NCBI GenBank assembly: GCA_037439465.1
Contig: JBBIVX010000003.1
Location: forward strand, 62,001-126,000
DNA: 64,000 nucleotides
Reading direction: 5' to 3'
Origin: Parasulfuritortus sp037439465
GTDB lineage: Bacteria; Pseudomonadota; Gammaproteobacteria; Burkholderiales; Thiobacillaceae
The notes under the pieces were generated by a model that saw only the letters and a list, made by a program, of their open reading frames with translations, had not been told where the DNA came from and ran no database searches. Position 1 is the first letter of the stretch. Each line of letters starts with the position of its first letter. Made by a program: the position numbers and the translations under genes. Shown piece after piece: positions 54,163 through 63,269 of this stretch.

Positions 54163-57100
54163 TGAGACTCCTTTCTGAGGGAGGCAGCGTTACGCTGCCA
54201 TAAGTAATACATCAACGGAATGACCACCAGGGTGAGGGCGGTGGAGGCAAAGGTACCGAATATCAGGCTCACCGCCAAGCCGCCGAAGACCGGGTCGGTG
54301 ATCATGATGGCGGAGCCGAGGATGATCGCCAGGGCCGTGAGCAGGATGGGGCGGAAGCGCACGGCGCCGGCATCGACCACTGCTCGCTCGAGGTCGTAAC
54401 CCTGCTTGCGGTAATCGAGGATGAAGTCAATCAAGAGCAACGAGTTGCGCACGACGATGCCCGCCAGGGCGATGACGCCGATCATTGAGGTGGCGGTGAA
54501 CGCCTGGCTGGTCACCCAGTGGCCGGGGAAAACGCCGACCATGGTGAGCGGGATGGCACCCATGACGATCAAGGGCAACATGAATGACTTATAGTAGGCC
54601 ACCAGCATCAAGTAGATCAGTATCAGGGCGACGATGAAGGCCGAGCCGAGATCGCGGAACACGTCCAAGGTGAGCCGCATCTCGCCGCCCCACAGTAGGG
54701 TGTTCTCCACCACGTCCTTGGGGCTGGCCTGGGTAAAGCCGAGGTTGCCGGTGGCGAAAGTGGCGCCGTTAGCCAGTGTCTTGCCATCGAGCTTCCGGTC
54801 CAGCGCCAGCACGGCGTAGACCGGGCTGGATTTCAACAGCTCGCCGCCTATCATCACCATGGCGTGCTGATCGCGGGCGTAGATCGGCTTGACGGCGACG
54901 ACGCGCTCGACCCGGGCGATAGCCGACAGCGGCACGCGCAGGCCGCGTGCATTGGCGATGGAGAGGTTCATCAGCGTCTCCGGGCCGGCGCGCAGCTGGC
55001 GCGGCAGCCGCACCCTGATGTCGATAGGTTCACGGGCGCTGTCCACGTGCAAGGTGCCGAGGCTGAAGCCGCTGACGTAATCGCGCAGCAGCTTGGCCAC
55101 CTGTCCGGGAGCAACGCCAGCGAGCAGCGCCTTTTCACGGTCGACCTCGATGTGAAAACTGTCGGCGTTGGTGGTGACCGAGTCGTCGACATTGATCATG
55201 CCATAGACCTCGGTGAAAGCCGCATCGATGACCGGCGCAGCGATACGCAGGGCCTCGTAATCCGGGCCATACAGCTCGGCCAGTATCTGCGCCTGTACCG
55301 GTGGGCCGGGCGGGGTCTCGTAGAGCTTGATGCGCGCGTCGGGGAACTGCCGGCGCACCGCCTTGAGCGCCTCGTCGAGTTCGATAGCAATGGCATGCGA
55401 GCTAGCGCCGCGGTGATGCTTGTCCACCAGGTTGACGCGCATCTGCGCCAGGTTGCTGCCGCGTTTGATCATGTCGCCACGCACCAGGGCGGCGAAGTCG
55501 ATCGGCGCGGTCAGTCCAAGAAAGGTCTGGTAATCGGTGACGCGCGGGTGCCTGCCGACCACCGCGCCCACCGCGCGCGCCACCTGGTCGGTGGCGGCGA
55601 GCGCCGCGCCGGCCGGCATGTCGACCTGCAGCAGCAGGGTGTTAGTGTTGTCGTTGGGCAGCATCTTCAGTTCGACGCCGAGCGGCGACAGCGGGCCGTT
55701 GAGACCGGAGGGGCGGATGAACTGCCAGGCCGGCATGAGCATGGCGCCGGCGAGCAGGCCGAGCACGATCAAAAAGGTGAGGTTGCGGCGAGCCGTGGAG
55801 CGGATCAGAGGTCTCAGCACGGCGACATAGCCGCGCTGCAGGGCATCCTGTTGCTCGGCGCCGCGTTCCTCCAGGCTGGGGGTGCGCGCCAATTCATCGC
55901 GCGCGGCCTTCTTCGCCAGCCATAATCTGGATGCCCACGGCACCACCATGTAGGCGATAACGATGGAGGCAATCATGGCCACCGGCACGTTGAACGGGAT
56001 CGGCCGCATGAATGGCCCCATCATGCCGGTAACGAAGGCCATGGGGATGAAGGCCAGGATCACCGCCACGGTGGCGACGTTGGTGGGGTTGCCGATCTCG
56101 TTGGTGGCGATGATCAGGGTCTCGGCGAAGGGCCTGTTGGAGCCGTGGTGGAGGTGGCGGTGGATGTTCTCGATCACCACAATGGCCGCGTCCACCAGGA
56201 GGCCGAGCGACAGAATGAGCGCGAACAGGGTGATGCGGTTGATGGTTTGGCCCGCGACCAAGCCGACCGCCAGCACCACGAACAGTATCAGCGGCACGGT
56301 CAGGGTAACGATGCCGGCCTCGCGCCAGCCCAGAAAGAACACCAGAATGACCACCACCGAGGCAATGGCCAGCCCCAAGTGCATGACCAGTTCGTTCACC
56401 GCCGCGTCGGCCTTGGCCCCGTCGTTGCGCGTCACCGCCACCTCGATGCCGGCGGGGATTGCCTGCCGCTTCAGTTCCGCCAGTTTGGCCAACACCGCGT
56501 CTGCCACCACCACGGCATTGCTTCCCGCCTTCTTGGCGATGGCCAGCGTCACCGCCGGGTTCTCGCCGGCGGGTTTGCCGACACTCGCCGGGCCATAGGC
56601 GAAGCGTGTGGCCTCCTCGATCTCGGCCGCGCCGTCCTCGATGCGGGCGATATCGCGCAGATAAACCGGGGCGCCACGGGGCGTGACCGCAACCACGATC
56701 TTGCTAACCTCCTCGGCAGAGCCCAAAAAACCCGCTAGACGCAGCGGCACGCTGCGGTTGTCACGCTCCAGCTCACCCAGCGGGGCCGAGACGTTGGCGC
56801 CGCGCAACATCTGGTCGAGGCGGTCTAGCGTGAGGCCTGCGGCCTCCAGGCGCTGCGGGTCGATCCAGACGTTGACCGTTTGCGCGCGGCCGCCGATGAG
56901 CTGGGTGAAGGAGACGCCGGGCACATTGCGCAGCTGCTCCAGGAGGCGCTGGCCGACCTGGCGCAGGCGCAGGTCATCATGTCCAGGCGCAGCCAGGGTC
57001 AGGGTCATGATCGGCACGTCGTCGACGTTGATCGGCTTGACGATGGGCTGCATGGCGCCAGGCGGGATGCGGTCCATGTTCTGCATCAGCTGGTTGTAGA

Positions 57101-57452
57101 GCTTGACCAGGCTGTCCTCCTGGTTCTCACCAACCTTGAACTGCACCGTGACCAGGCCGAAGTCACTGGCTGCGTAGCCATAGGTGTGATCGACGCCCGA
57201 CTGGGCATTCATGATCGCCTCCAGCGGCTTTACCACCAGGTTGTGGATCTCCGTGGCGGAGGCGCCCGGCTTGGCGACTATGATGTTGGCTGCCGGCACC
57301 ACGATCTGCGGGTTGTATTCGCGCGGCGTCACCGCCAGCGCCAGCAGGCCGGTCAGGCTCACCGCCAGGATGAACAGGGCGGTGAGCTTGGAGGTGAGGA
57401 AACCGCGGGCGAGCTTGCCGGCCAGGTTCATCGAGGTCGTATGGGCATCCAT
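54159..57452 (-). CDS. RND efflux pump, inner-membrane permease
   Basis: A 1097-residue RND permease with the usual 12-helix plan and two large periplasmic loops. In helix 4 the proton-relay pair reads VDAAIVVIEN: the first Asp is kept but the second is Ala, as in CusA-type and some other exporters, and unlike the other RND pump in this window. The N terminus lacks a signal peptide and has helix 1 at about 22-42. Its neighbours (persulfide-type regulator, DUF2892, rhodanese) suggest a sulfur- or metal-related substrate, which cannot be named. It is preceded by its adaptor, four bases away. Confidence 0.93.
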   Translation of the reverse strand: MDAHTTSMNLAGKLARGFLTSKLTALFILAVSLTGLLALAVTPREYNPQIVVPAANIIVAKPGASATEIHNLVVKPLEAIMNAQSGVDHTYGYAASDFGLVTVQFKVGENQEDSLVKLYNQLMQNMDRIPPGAMQPIVKPINVDDVPIMTLTLAAPGHDDLRLRQVGQRLLEQLRNVPGVSFTQLIGGRAQTVNVWIDPQRLEAAGLTLDRLDQMLRGANVSAPLGELERDNRSVPLRLAGFLGSAEEVSKIVVAVTPRGAPVYLRDIARIEDGAAEIEEATRFAYGPASVGKPAGENPAVTLAIAKKAGSNAVVVADAVLAKLAELKRQAIPAGIEVAVTRNDGAKADAAVNELVMHLGLAIASVVVILVFFLGWREAGIVTLTVPLILFVVLAVGLVAGQTINRITLFALILSLGLLVDAAIVVIENIHRHLHHGSNRPFAETLIIATNEIGNPTNVATVAVILAFIPMAFVTGMMGPFMRPIPFNVPVAMIASIVIAYMVVPWASRLWLAKKAARDELARTPSLEERGAEQQDALQRGYVAVLRPLIRSTARRNLTFLIVLGLLAGAMLMPAWQFIRPSGLNGPLSPLGVELKMLPNDNTNTLLLQVDMPAGAALAATDQVARAVGAVVGRHPRVTDYQTFLGLTAPIDFAALVRGDMIKRGSNLAQMRVNLVDKHHRGASSHAIAIELDEALKAVRRQFPDARIKLYETPPGPPVQAQILAELYGPDYEALRIAAPVIDAAFTEVYGMINVDDSVTTNADSFHIEVDREKALLAGVAPGQVAKLLRDYVSGFSLGTLHVDSAREPIDIRVRLPRQLRAGPETLMNLSIANARGLRVPLSAIARVERVVAVKPIYARDQHAMVMIGGELLKSSPVYAVLALDRKLDGKTLANGATFATGNLGFTQASPKDVVENTLLWGGEMRLTLDVFRDLGSAFIVALILIYLMLVAYYKSFMLPLIVMGAIPLTMVGVFPGHWVTSQAFTATSMIGVIALAGIVVRNSLLLIDFILDYRKQGYDLERAVVDAGAVRFRPILLTALAIILGSAIMITDPVFGGLAVSLIFGTFASTALTLVVIPLMYYLWQRNAASLRKESQ

Positions 57453-57456
57453 GGCC

Positions 57457-58512
57457 TTACCCAGCGACCTTGTCGCCGTTGTTCACGGCCGCGGCGTTGC
57501 CGGTGACCACCCGCTCGCCGGGGTTGAGGCCGGAGAGTACTTCCACCCGGCCTTCCGCTTCCTGGCCCAGTCGCACCATGCGGTACTGCGCCATCCCCTG
57601 GGCATCGACCACGAACACGCCGGTGATGCCAGCACGCTCCAGCACCGCGGCGCGCGGCACCGTGAGCACGCTGCGTCGACCCGTGGGGAACAGAACGCGG
57701 GCGAAGGCACCGCTGCGCAGGCCGGGCGCGGCGAGATCGAGCTTGATGGTGTAGCTGTGGCTCATCGGATCGGCGGCTGGGTTGAGGCGCGTGACCTTCG
57801 CGCTTATCGGCTTATCGACGCCATCGACTTCCACCGGCACCACGTCCCCCGCCTTGATGCCCCGGTAGAGAGCCTCCGGCACAGCGGTCGCGACCTGCAG
57901 GCGCGCCACGTTTTCCAGCCGCAGCAGCGGTTGCCCGGGCGCAGCGATGTCGCCCTCGTTGGCCAGTTTCTGGGTGATCACGCCATCTATCGGCGCCGTC
58001 ACCGTGGCGTAACGCATCTGCCCCTGGGCGGTGGCCAGACCCGCCTTGGCCTGAGCCGCGCGCGCCGTGGCGATGGCATGGTTGAGCTTCATCTTTTCGT
58101 ATTGCTGACGGCTCACCACTTCATCCTTGTACAGGTTCTCGAAGCGGTCGAAATCGGCCTTGGCGTTCTGCATCGCCTCCTCGGCCTGCTGCAAGCCAAG
58201 GCGGGCCTGGGCGACAGCGCCTTCGATGTCGAGTGGATCGATGCTGAACAGCCGCTGCCCTTTTTTCACCGCCTGCCCTTCCACCACGGCGATGTCACGG
58301 ATATAACCCATCAGGCGCGAGGCAACCTGTACCGAATCCTGGGCCACGACCGTGCCGGTAGTGGCGCTGGTGGCGATAACCTCATCAGGCTGGATCACAC
58401 TCACCTGGGCCTGAACGGTGTGTGGCGGCGGTGCCTTGGCCTTGTCGTCGCCGGAACAGCCGGCCAAAGACAGGATGAGGACGAGGACGTTGCTGAGTGC
58501 GACTTTTTGCAT
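57457..58512 (-). CDS. RND efflux membrane fusion lipoprotein
   Basis: Periplasmic adaptor between the pump and TolC, 351 residues. ATG at 58512 is preceded by GGAG with good spacing. The signal ends LSLAGC (lipobox). A coiled hairpin (about 95-150) lies between the two lipoyl halves (VVEGQAVKKGQRLFSIDPL and IAAPGQPLLRLENV), and a beta-barrel domain and short membrane-proximal domain follow. Three genes (tolC, adaptor, pump) form a complete tripartite system. Confidence 0.92.
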   Translation of the reverse strand: MQKVALSNVLVLILSLAGCSGDDKAKAPPPHTVQAQVSVIQPDEVIATSATTGTVVAQDSVQVASRLMGYIRDIAVVEGQAVKKGQRLFSIDPLDIEGAVAQARLGLQQAEEAMQNAKADFDRFENLYKDEVVSRQQYEKMKLNHAIATARAAQAKAGLATAQGQMRYATVTAPIDGVITQKLANEGDIAAPGQPLLRLENVARLQVATAVPEALYRGIKAGDVVPVEVDGVDKPISAKVTRLNPAADPMSHSYTIKLDLAAPGLRSGAFARVLFPTGRRSVLTVPRAAVLERAGITGVFVVDAQGMAQYRMVRLGQEAEGRVEVLSGLNPGERVVTGNAAAVNNGDKVAG

Positions 58513-58524
58513 GTCGGGCTCCAA

Positions 58525-59916
58525 TTAAAGCGTGTCGGCGGCGAGCACACCGACAGCGCGCTTCAGTTCCGCCCGATTGATGGCGAGTTCATATTGGCTG
58601 GCGACGAGATCGGCATTGGCCTTGTCGAACTGGGCCTGGGCGGCGAGCAGTTCGATGAGCGTGCCCATGCCGTTCTCATAACGTTTTTTCACCAGGCGCT
58701 GGGCTTCCCTCGCCTGCTCCAGGTTGGCGGCGCGGGCGGCGAGTTTTTCATCCGCCTCCAAGGCGCGGCGGCGCGCATCGGTAACCTGAAAGGCGATGCT
58801 GTCCTCGGCCTGGCGCAGCTTGGCCGCCAGTTCGCGGCGGGCCGCCTCGGCGCGATCAACACCGGCGCGCGTGACGCCGCCGTCGAAAGCGGTCCAGGAG
58901 AGCACTCCGGCTGCGGTGTAGGCGGGTGCGGACAGGCCCAACTGGCGGTCGTTCCAGTCCTGCCGCAACATTACGTTGAATTGCGGCTTGCCACCGGCGC
59001 GGGCGGCGCCGACCTGAGCTGCAGCGCCTTCGAGCTGATGGCGTAAGGCACGCAGGCCGGCGTGGCTGGAGCGTGCCTGGTTACGCAGTTCGGCGTCGCC
59101 TCCGGCAAGCAAGGTCGGCGCAACGGGGCTACCAACATCCAGCGTCTCATCCAGCGATCGGCCCAGCAGCAGGGCCAGCTGATTGAGCGCGGCCGCTTCG
59201 GCGTTATGGGCCTCGATCGCCTTCACCTTGACGTCTTCGAGATTGACCTTGGCCGCGAGCATGTCACTTTTCACCACCATGCCCTGCTGATACAGTTTCT
59301 CGGTGATGCGGACGTATTCCTCTGCGGCGGCACGCGCCTCCGCGGCAACCTTGATGTAGGCGCGGGCGGTGTACACTCCCTGATAGGCCTGCAAGATATT
59401 TTTGGTCACCTGCTGCCGCGCCATCTCGTCACCAGCTTGGGCCGCACGCACATAAGCGTGTGCGCTGTCAATATGGCTTTGCACCAGGCCGCCATTGTAG
59501 ACCGGCACCTGCAACTCGACGCGGCTGTTGAAGTTGCTGACGGCATCTGGGTGATTGAGATCGCGCGGCGCCAGGCCCAGCACGCCGGGATTGGCAGGGT
59601 TGAATTCGCCGGCCCCGAAATCGCCGAAGGTGGCCGCGCGCTGCGACAACTTCATGCCAAAGGCATTGAGGGCGTCATTGCTGCGTGTCGCCGTCAGCGA
59701 CAGGTTGAGGCGCGGCAGCCTGTTGCCCTCGGCCTGGCGCATAGCCGCTTCCGCCTGTGCAATCTGCGCCTGACTAATGCCGAGGTCCGGGTTTTGCGCC
59801 AGCGCGACCTCGACGCACTGCCGGAATTCCAGTTTCTCTGCTCGAACAGGTACGGCCATCGAGGCCAAGACCACACTTGTGACGACGGCCAGTACCGGCC
59901 GCTTGTATTTCTTCAT
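58525..59916 (-). CDS. TolC-family outer-membrane efflux channel
   Basis: Outer-membrane channel of the tripartite pump, 463 residues. Start ATG at 59916 has GGAG eight bases upstream; a longer version from 59934 is less likely. The signal peptide is cleaved after VRA (near 27), leaving EKLEFRQCVEVALAQNPDL, the usual TolC start. Two repeats of about 200 residues with long coiled-coil helices (about 150-230 and 340-420) follow. It directly follows the palindromic operator at 59968-59991, which is the likely control point of the efflux operon. Confidence 0.92.
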   Translation of the reverse strand: MKKYKRPVLAVVTSVVLASMAVPVRAEKLEFRQCVEVALAQNPDLGISQAQIAQAEAAMRQAEGNRLPRLNLSLTATRSNDALNAFGMKLSQRAATFGDFGAGEFNPANPGVLGLAPRDLNHPDAVSNFNSRVELQVPVYNGGLVQSHIDSAHAYVRAAQAGDEMARQQVTKNILQAYQGVYTARAYIKVAAEARAAAEEYVRITEKLYQQGMVVKSDMLAAKVNLEDVKVKAIEAHNAEAAALNQLALLLGRSLDETLDVGSPVAPTLLAGGDAELRNQARSSHAGLRALRHQLEGAAAQVGAARAGGKPQFNVMLRQDWNDRQLGLSAPAYTAAGVLSWTAFDGGVTRAGVDRAEAARRELAAKLRQAEDSIAFQVTDARRRALEADEKLAARAANLEQAREAQRLVKKRYENGMGTLIELLAAQAQFDKANADLVASQYELAINRAELKRAVGVLAADTL

Positions 59917-59967
59917 GACGACGCTCCATGCCAAGACGACTCACCCTCGGCCCACATGGCGCTTTGG

Positions 59968-59991
59968 GTATATTAGTGTCGTCTAATATAC
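59968..59991. promoter_or_regulatory. Probable operator: perfect 9-bp inverted repeat
   Basis: GTATATTAG (59968-59976) and CTAATATAC (59983-59991) form a perfect dyad with a six-base spacer. It lies between the ArsR regulator gene and tolC, about 50 bases upstream of the tolC start, in an A/T-rich island. This fits ArsR-family operators such as those of BigR and SqrR. A half-site matching at eight of nine positions (CAAATATAC, 60437-60445) lies upstream of the regulator gene itself. Confidence 0.75.
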
Positions 59992-60048
59992 ATGATTAGT
60001 TTTGTTTATTCAAGGATAAGCGTAGCTATGCCCAGCGGGGCGTGATGA

Positions 60049-60375
60049 TTATTTTGAGAATCCGCAAAATACGTCGCGCATCATGCTGATGAGCTGCAGA
60101 GTACGGGTATCGGCTACCCGATAAAACACCCGGTTGGCGTCCTTGCGGGTGCGCAGTACGCCCTTGTCGCGCAGGATGGCGAGGTGCTGGGAAATGTTGC
60201 TCTGGGACGTGCCGACGCTGTCCACAATTTCCTGTACGCTGACCTCGTTGCCGCCCAACACACACAGTATTTTCAGGCGCAACGGGTGGGACATGGCCTT
60301 CAGTGCGCGAGAGGCCTGTTCGATATGCTCGTCCTTCTCGATGAGTTCCGCTGTGGACTCCAGGGTCATGGTCAT
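60049..60375 (-). CDS. ArsR/SmtB-family regulator of the YgaV/BigR/SqrR (persulfide-sensing) type
   Basis: A 108-residue winged-helix repressor. The recognition helix region SVQEIVDSVGTSQSNISQHL is typical. Metal-binding CxC motifs of ArsR are absent; instead there are exactly two cysteines, Cys38 (LKILCVL) and Cys104 (RDVFCGF), at the places where SqrR, BigR and YgaV form a reversible polysulfide bridge. It should release DNA when reactive sulfur rises. It heads the minus-strand run tolC-MFP-RND-DUF2892-rhodanese-grxC and is divergent from gpmI; the start at 60375 could also be a few codons later. Confidence 0.9.
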   Translation of the reverse strand: MTMTLESTAELIEKDEHIEQASRALKAMSHPLRLKILCVLGGNEVSVQEIVDSVGTSQSNISQHLAILRDKGVLRTRKDANRVFYRVADTRTLQLISMMRDVFCGFSK

Positions 60376-60430
60376 TGGGCTCCGATAGGATCGTGATTAG
60401 CCGTGCGGCGCGGCGGGAAGGTTTAAAATA

Positions 60431-60454
60431 AGTATTCAAATATACTAAAATACT
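60431..60454. promoter_or_regulatory. A/T-rich region with half-operator upstream of the ArsR gene
   Basis: AGTATT (60431-60436) and AATACT (60449-60454) form a small dyad with a 12-base spacer. Inside lies CAAATATAC (60437-60445), one mismatch from a half-site of the tolC operator. This would allow weak autoregulation. The spacer between the ArsR and gpmI starts is 116 bases and otherwise unremarkable. Confidence 0.4.
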
Positions 60455-60491
60455 GCGCGAATTGTATCCATGTCTGCGATAAAATATTCTG

Positions 60492-62045
60492 ATGCCTCCT
60501 AATGCGCTTCCTGTATTACTGATCATTCTGGATGGTTTCGGTTACAGTGAGACCTCGCAGAACAACGCCATAGCTGCTGCCCATAAACCCAACTGGGATA
60601 AATACTGGGCCACCTTTCCGCATACGCTTATCCATGCATCGGAATCGGCGGTGGGTTTACCCCGGGGGCAAATGGGCAATTCCGAAGTCGGCCACCTCAA
60701 TATTGGCGCCGGCCGGGTGGTGTATCAGGAGTTCACCCGCATCGACCGCTCTATCGAAGTTGGACACTTTTTCGAGAATTACGTCCTCATGGCGATGATC
60801 AATCGGGTCAAGGCGGAAAATTCGGCCCTGCACATCTTCGGTCTGCTTTCGGATGGCGGTGTGCACAGTCACGAGAAACACATTCATGCCCTGCTCGAAA
60901 TGACGGCACGCGCCGGGCTGCGGAAAGTCTACGTGCACGCCTTTCTCGATGGCCGCGACACGCCGCCCAAGTGTGCCGACATCTACCTGCAACGACTGCA
61001 AAGCAAATTGATCGAGCTCGGCGTCGGCCGCATCGCCACCATTTCCGGCCGTTACTTCGGCATGGATCGGGATAAGCGCTGGCCACGGGTCAAGTTGGCC
61101 TATGACATGATCACCCTGGGCAAGGCCGAATACCGTGCCGCGACAGCCCTGGAGGGTCTTCACCTGGCCTATGAGCGCGGCGAGTCCGACGAATTCGTCA
61201 AGCCCACGGTCATCGCCGCCGCCACCGAGACCCCGGTGCGCATGCATGACGGCGACGCGGTGATGTTCATGAATTTCCGCTCCGATCGCGCCCGCCAGCT
61301 CTCGCGCGCCTTTCTGCAGGCGGATTTCGACGGCTTCGCGCGCGAATACGTACCTAAACTCAGCCAATACTGCACCCTGACACACTATGGCGACGAGTTT
61401 GACGTGCCGGTGGCTTTCCCGCCTGAACCCATCCACAACGGCTTCGGCGAATACATTGCCAGCCTGGGGCTGCGCCAGTTACGCATCGCCGAGACCGAGA
61501 AATTTCCGCACGTCACCTATTTCTTCAACGGCGGCGAGGAAACCGTCTATCCCGGCGAGGACCGCATCCTGGTGAAATCGCCGCCCGTGGCGCATTACGA
61601 CATGCAGCCGGAGATGAGCGCCTTCGAGGTGACCGACAAACTGGTCGACGCCATCGCCAGCCGCAAGTACGACGCCATCATCTGTAATTACGCCAACGCC
61701 GACATGGTCGGTCACACCGGCAATCTGGACGCCACCCGGCGCGCCATCGAGGCGCTGGACCAGTGTCTCGGCCGCGTCGTCGAAGCCATGCAAAAAACAG
61801 GCGGCGAAGTGCTGGTCACCGCCGATCACGGCAATGCCGAAACCATGCGTGACGAGGCCAATCAGCAGGCGCATACCGCGCACACCACCAATCTGGTGCC
61901 ATTCCTCTACATCGGCCGGCCGGCGCGGCTGGCCGAGACCGGCGCCCTCGAGGACATCGCCCCGACCCTGCTCAAGATGATGGGGCTGCCCTGCCCAGGC
62001 GAGATGCGCGGCCATGCCCTCCTGGATTTCATCGACCCGGTCTAG
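60492..62045 (+). CDS. gpmI: Cofactor-independent phosphoglycerate mutase
   Basis: Interconverts 3- and 2-phosphoglycerate. The 517-residue product is the Mn-dependent alkaline-phosphatase-fold enzyme: VLLIILDGFGYSE with metal ligand Asp14, GQMGNSEVGH with nucleophile Ser64, the DGRDTPP motif, NYANADMVGHTGN and TADHGNAE. It complements the carbon-metabolism cluster. envC follows 19 bases later. Confidence 0.96.
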   Translation: MPPNALPVLLIILDGFGYSETSQNNAIAAAHKPNWDKYWATFPHTLIHASESAVGLPRGQMGNSEVGHLNIGAGRVVYQEFTRIDRSIEVGHFFENYVLMAMINRVKAENSALHIFGLLSDGGVHSHEKHIHALLEMTARAGLRKVYVHAFLDGRDTPPKCADIYLQRLQSKLIELGVGRIATISGRYFGMDRDKRWPRVKLAYDMITLGKAEYRAATALEGLHLAYERGESDEFVKPTVIAAATETPVRMHDGDAVMFMNFRSDRARQLSRAFLQADFDGFAREYVPKLSQYCTLTHYGDEFDVPVAFPPEPIHNGFGEYIASLGLRQLRIAETEKFPHVTYFFNGGEETVYPGEDRILVKSPPVAHYDMQPEMSAFEVTDKLVDAIASRKYDAIICNYANADMVGHTGNLDATRRAIEALDQCLGRVVEAMQKTGGEVLVTADHGNAETMRDEANQQAHTAHTTNLVPFLYIGRPARLAETGALEDIAPTLLKMMGLPCPGEMRGHALLDFIDPV

Positions 62046-62064
62046 GCCGGCTAAATCCACATAC

Positions 62065-63255
62065 GTGCGCCGCCTACTCCTCCTGCTGTCGGCGCTGTGG
62101 TGCGGCCTCGCCTGGCCGGCGCTGGACGCCAAACAGCAAGAATTGCAGGACCTGCGCGGCCGCATCACGCAACTCAGGGATGAAGTGGAAAAGGCGGCGG
62201 AAGACCGCAAGGAAACCGCCGATGGCTTGCGCGATTCCGAGCGGCGCATTTCCGAAGTCAACCGTACCCTGCGCGAACTGGAGCGGCGCGAACAAGCGCT
62301 GGCCGCCACCCTGCGACAACTCGGCAACGACAGTGCCGCGATCGAGCAACAACGCCTCGAACAGGAACGCCGCCTCGCCGAATTACTGCGCCAGCGCTAC
62401 CTGCACGGCGGCGAGGACAGCACCCGCCTGCTGCTCAGTGGCCGCAATCCTGGCGACATCCAGCGCGATCTGGAGTACTACGCCTACATCGGCAGGGCCC
62501 GTGCAGCCTTGATCCGCCAACACAAGGAAACGCTAGCGCGGCTCACTGCTGTCAAGACCGAAACACACCAGCAGCGGGCGAACCTAGAAACCGTGCGCCG
62601 GGAACGATTGAGCCAGAGGCACGCCCTGGACCGCGTAAAGCAGTCTCGCCAGGTCGTATTGGCCAAGCTTTCCAATCAGATACGCAAGCAACGCAAGGAA
62701 ATCGACAGTCTGGTGCGGGACGAGGCCAGACTCAGCCGTCTGATCAATAAACTGCGGCGCCTGGCCAGTGCCCCCAAACCGCCGAAGAAGCGCGTCCAGC
62801 CAGGCATAGCCCAGTCCCCTGAAGGCGTCGAGCGGGTCGCTGACGCCAGTCTGGCAGGCATCAATTTCGCCGGCCTGAAAGGCAGGCTGGCGCTACCGGT
62901 GGCGGGTCAGATACTGGCTCGCTTCGGCCAAGCCAGGGAGGGCGGTGGTCCCTCCTGGAAGGGGCTGTTCATCGCCGCCCGCAGCGGCCAGGAGGTACGC
63001 GCCGTAGCGTCCGGGCGGGTGGTCTTCGCCGATTGGCTGCGCGGCTTCGGCAACCTGCTGATCCTCGACCACGGTGAGGGCTATCTCAGCCTGTACAGCA
63101 ATAATGAAAGCCTGTATAAACAGGTCGGAGAACGCATCGGGGCGGGCGATGCGATTGCCGCCGTCGGTAACACCGGCGGCCAGAGCCAACCAGGGCTTTA
63201 TTTCGAATTGCGCCGTCTTGGGCAAGCTTTCGACCCGCTGAGCTGGGTCAGATGA
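62065..63255 (+). CDS. envC: Murein hydrolase activator EnvC
   Basis: Periplasmic activator of cell-wall amidases during cell division. Start GTG at 62065 gives 396 residues with a Sec signal (cleavage near WPA). A long coiled-coil (about 25-255) follows, then an M23/LytM domain (about 285-396). The LytM domain lacks the zinc ligands of active peptidases (WKGLFIAA replaces the first His motif, LYFELRR replaces HxH), as in E. coli EnvC, so it is an activator not a hydrolase. ctpA is the next gene, as is common. Confidence 0.93.
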   Translation: MRRLLLLLSALWCGLAWPALDAKQQELQDLRGRITQLRDEVEKAAEDRKETADGLRDSERRISEVNRTLRELERREQALAATLRQLGNDSAAIEQQRLEQERRLAELLRQRYLHGGEDSTRLLLSGRNPGDIQRDLEYYAYIGRARAALIRQHKETLARLTAVKTETHQQRANLETVRRERLSQRHALDRVKQSRQVVLAKLSNQIRKQRKEIDSLVRDEARLSRLINKLRRLASAPKPPKKRVQPGIAQSPEGVERVADASLAGINFAGLKGRLALPVAGQILARFGQAREGGGPSWKGLFIAARSGQEVRAVASGRVVFADWLRGFGNLLILDHGEGYLSLYSNNESLYKQVGERIGAGDAIAAVGNTGGQSQPGLYFELRRLGQAFDPLSWVR

Positions 63256-63269
63256 CAGGGTAAGGATGC

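Noticed and set aside
57211..59046. A 611-codon open frame antisense to the MFP and TolC genes
   Set aside because: It overlaps two clear genes completely and has no recognisable motif; an effect of GC-rich codon use.
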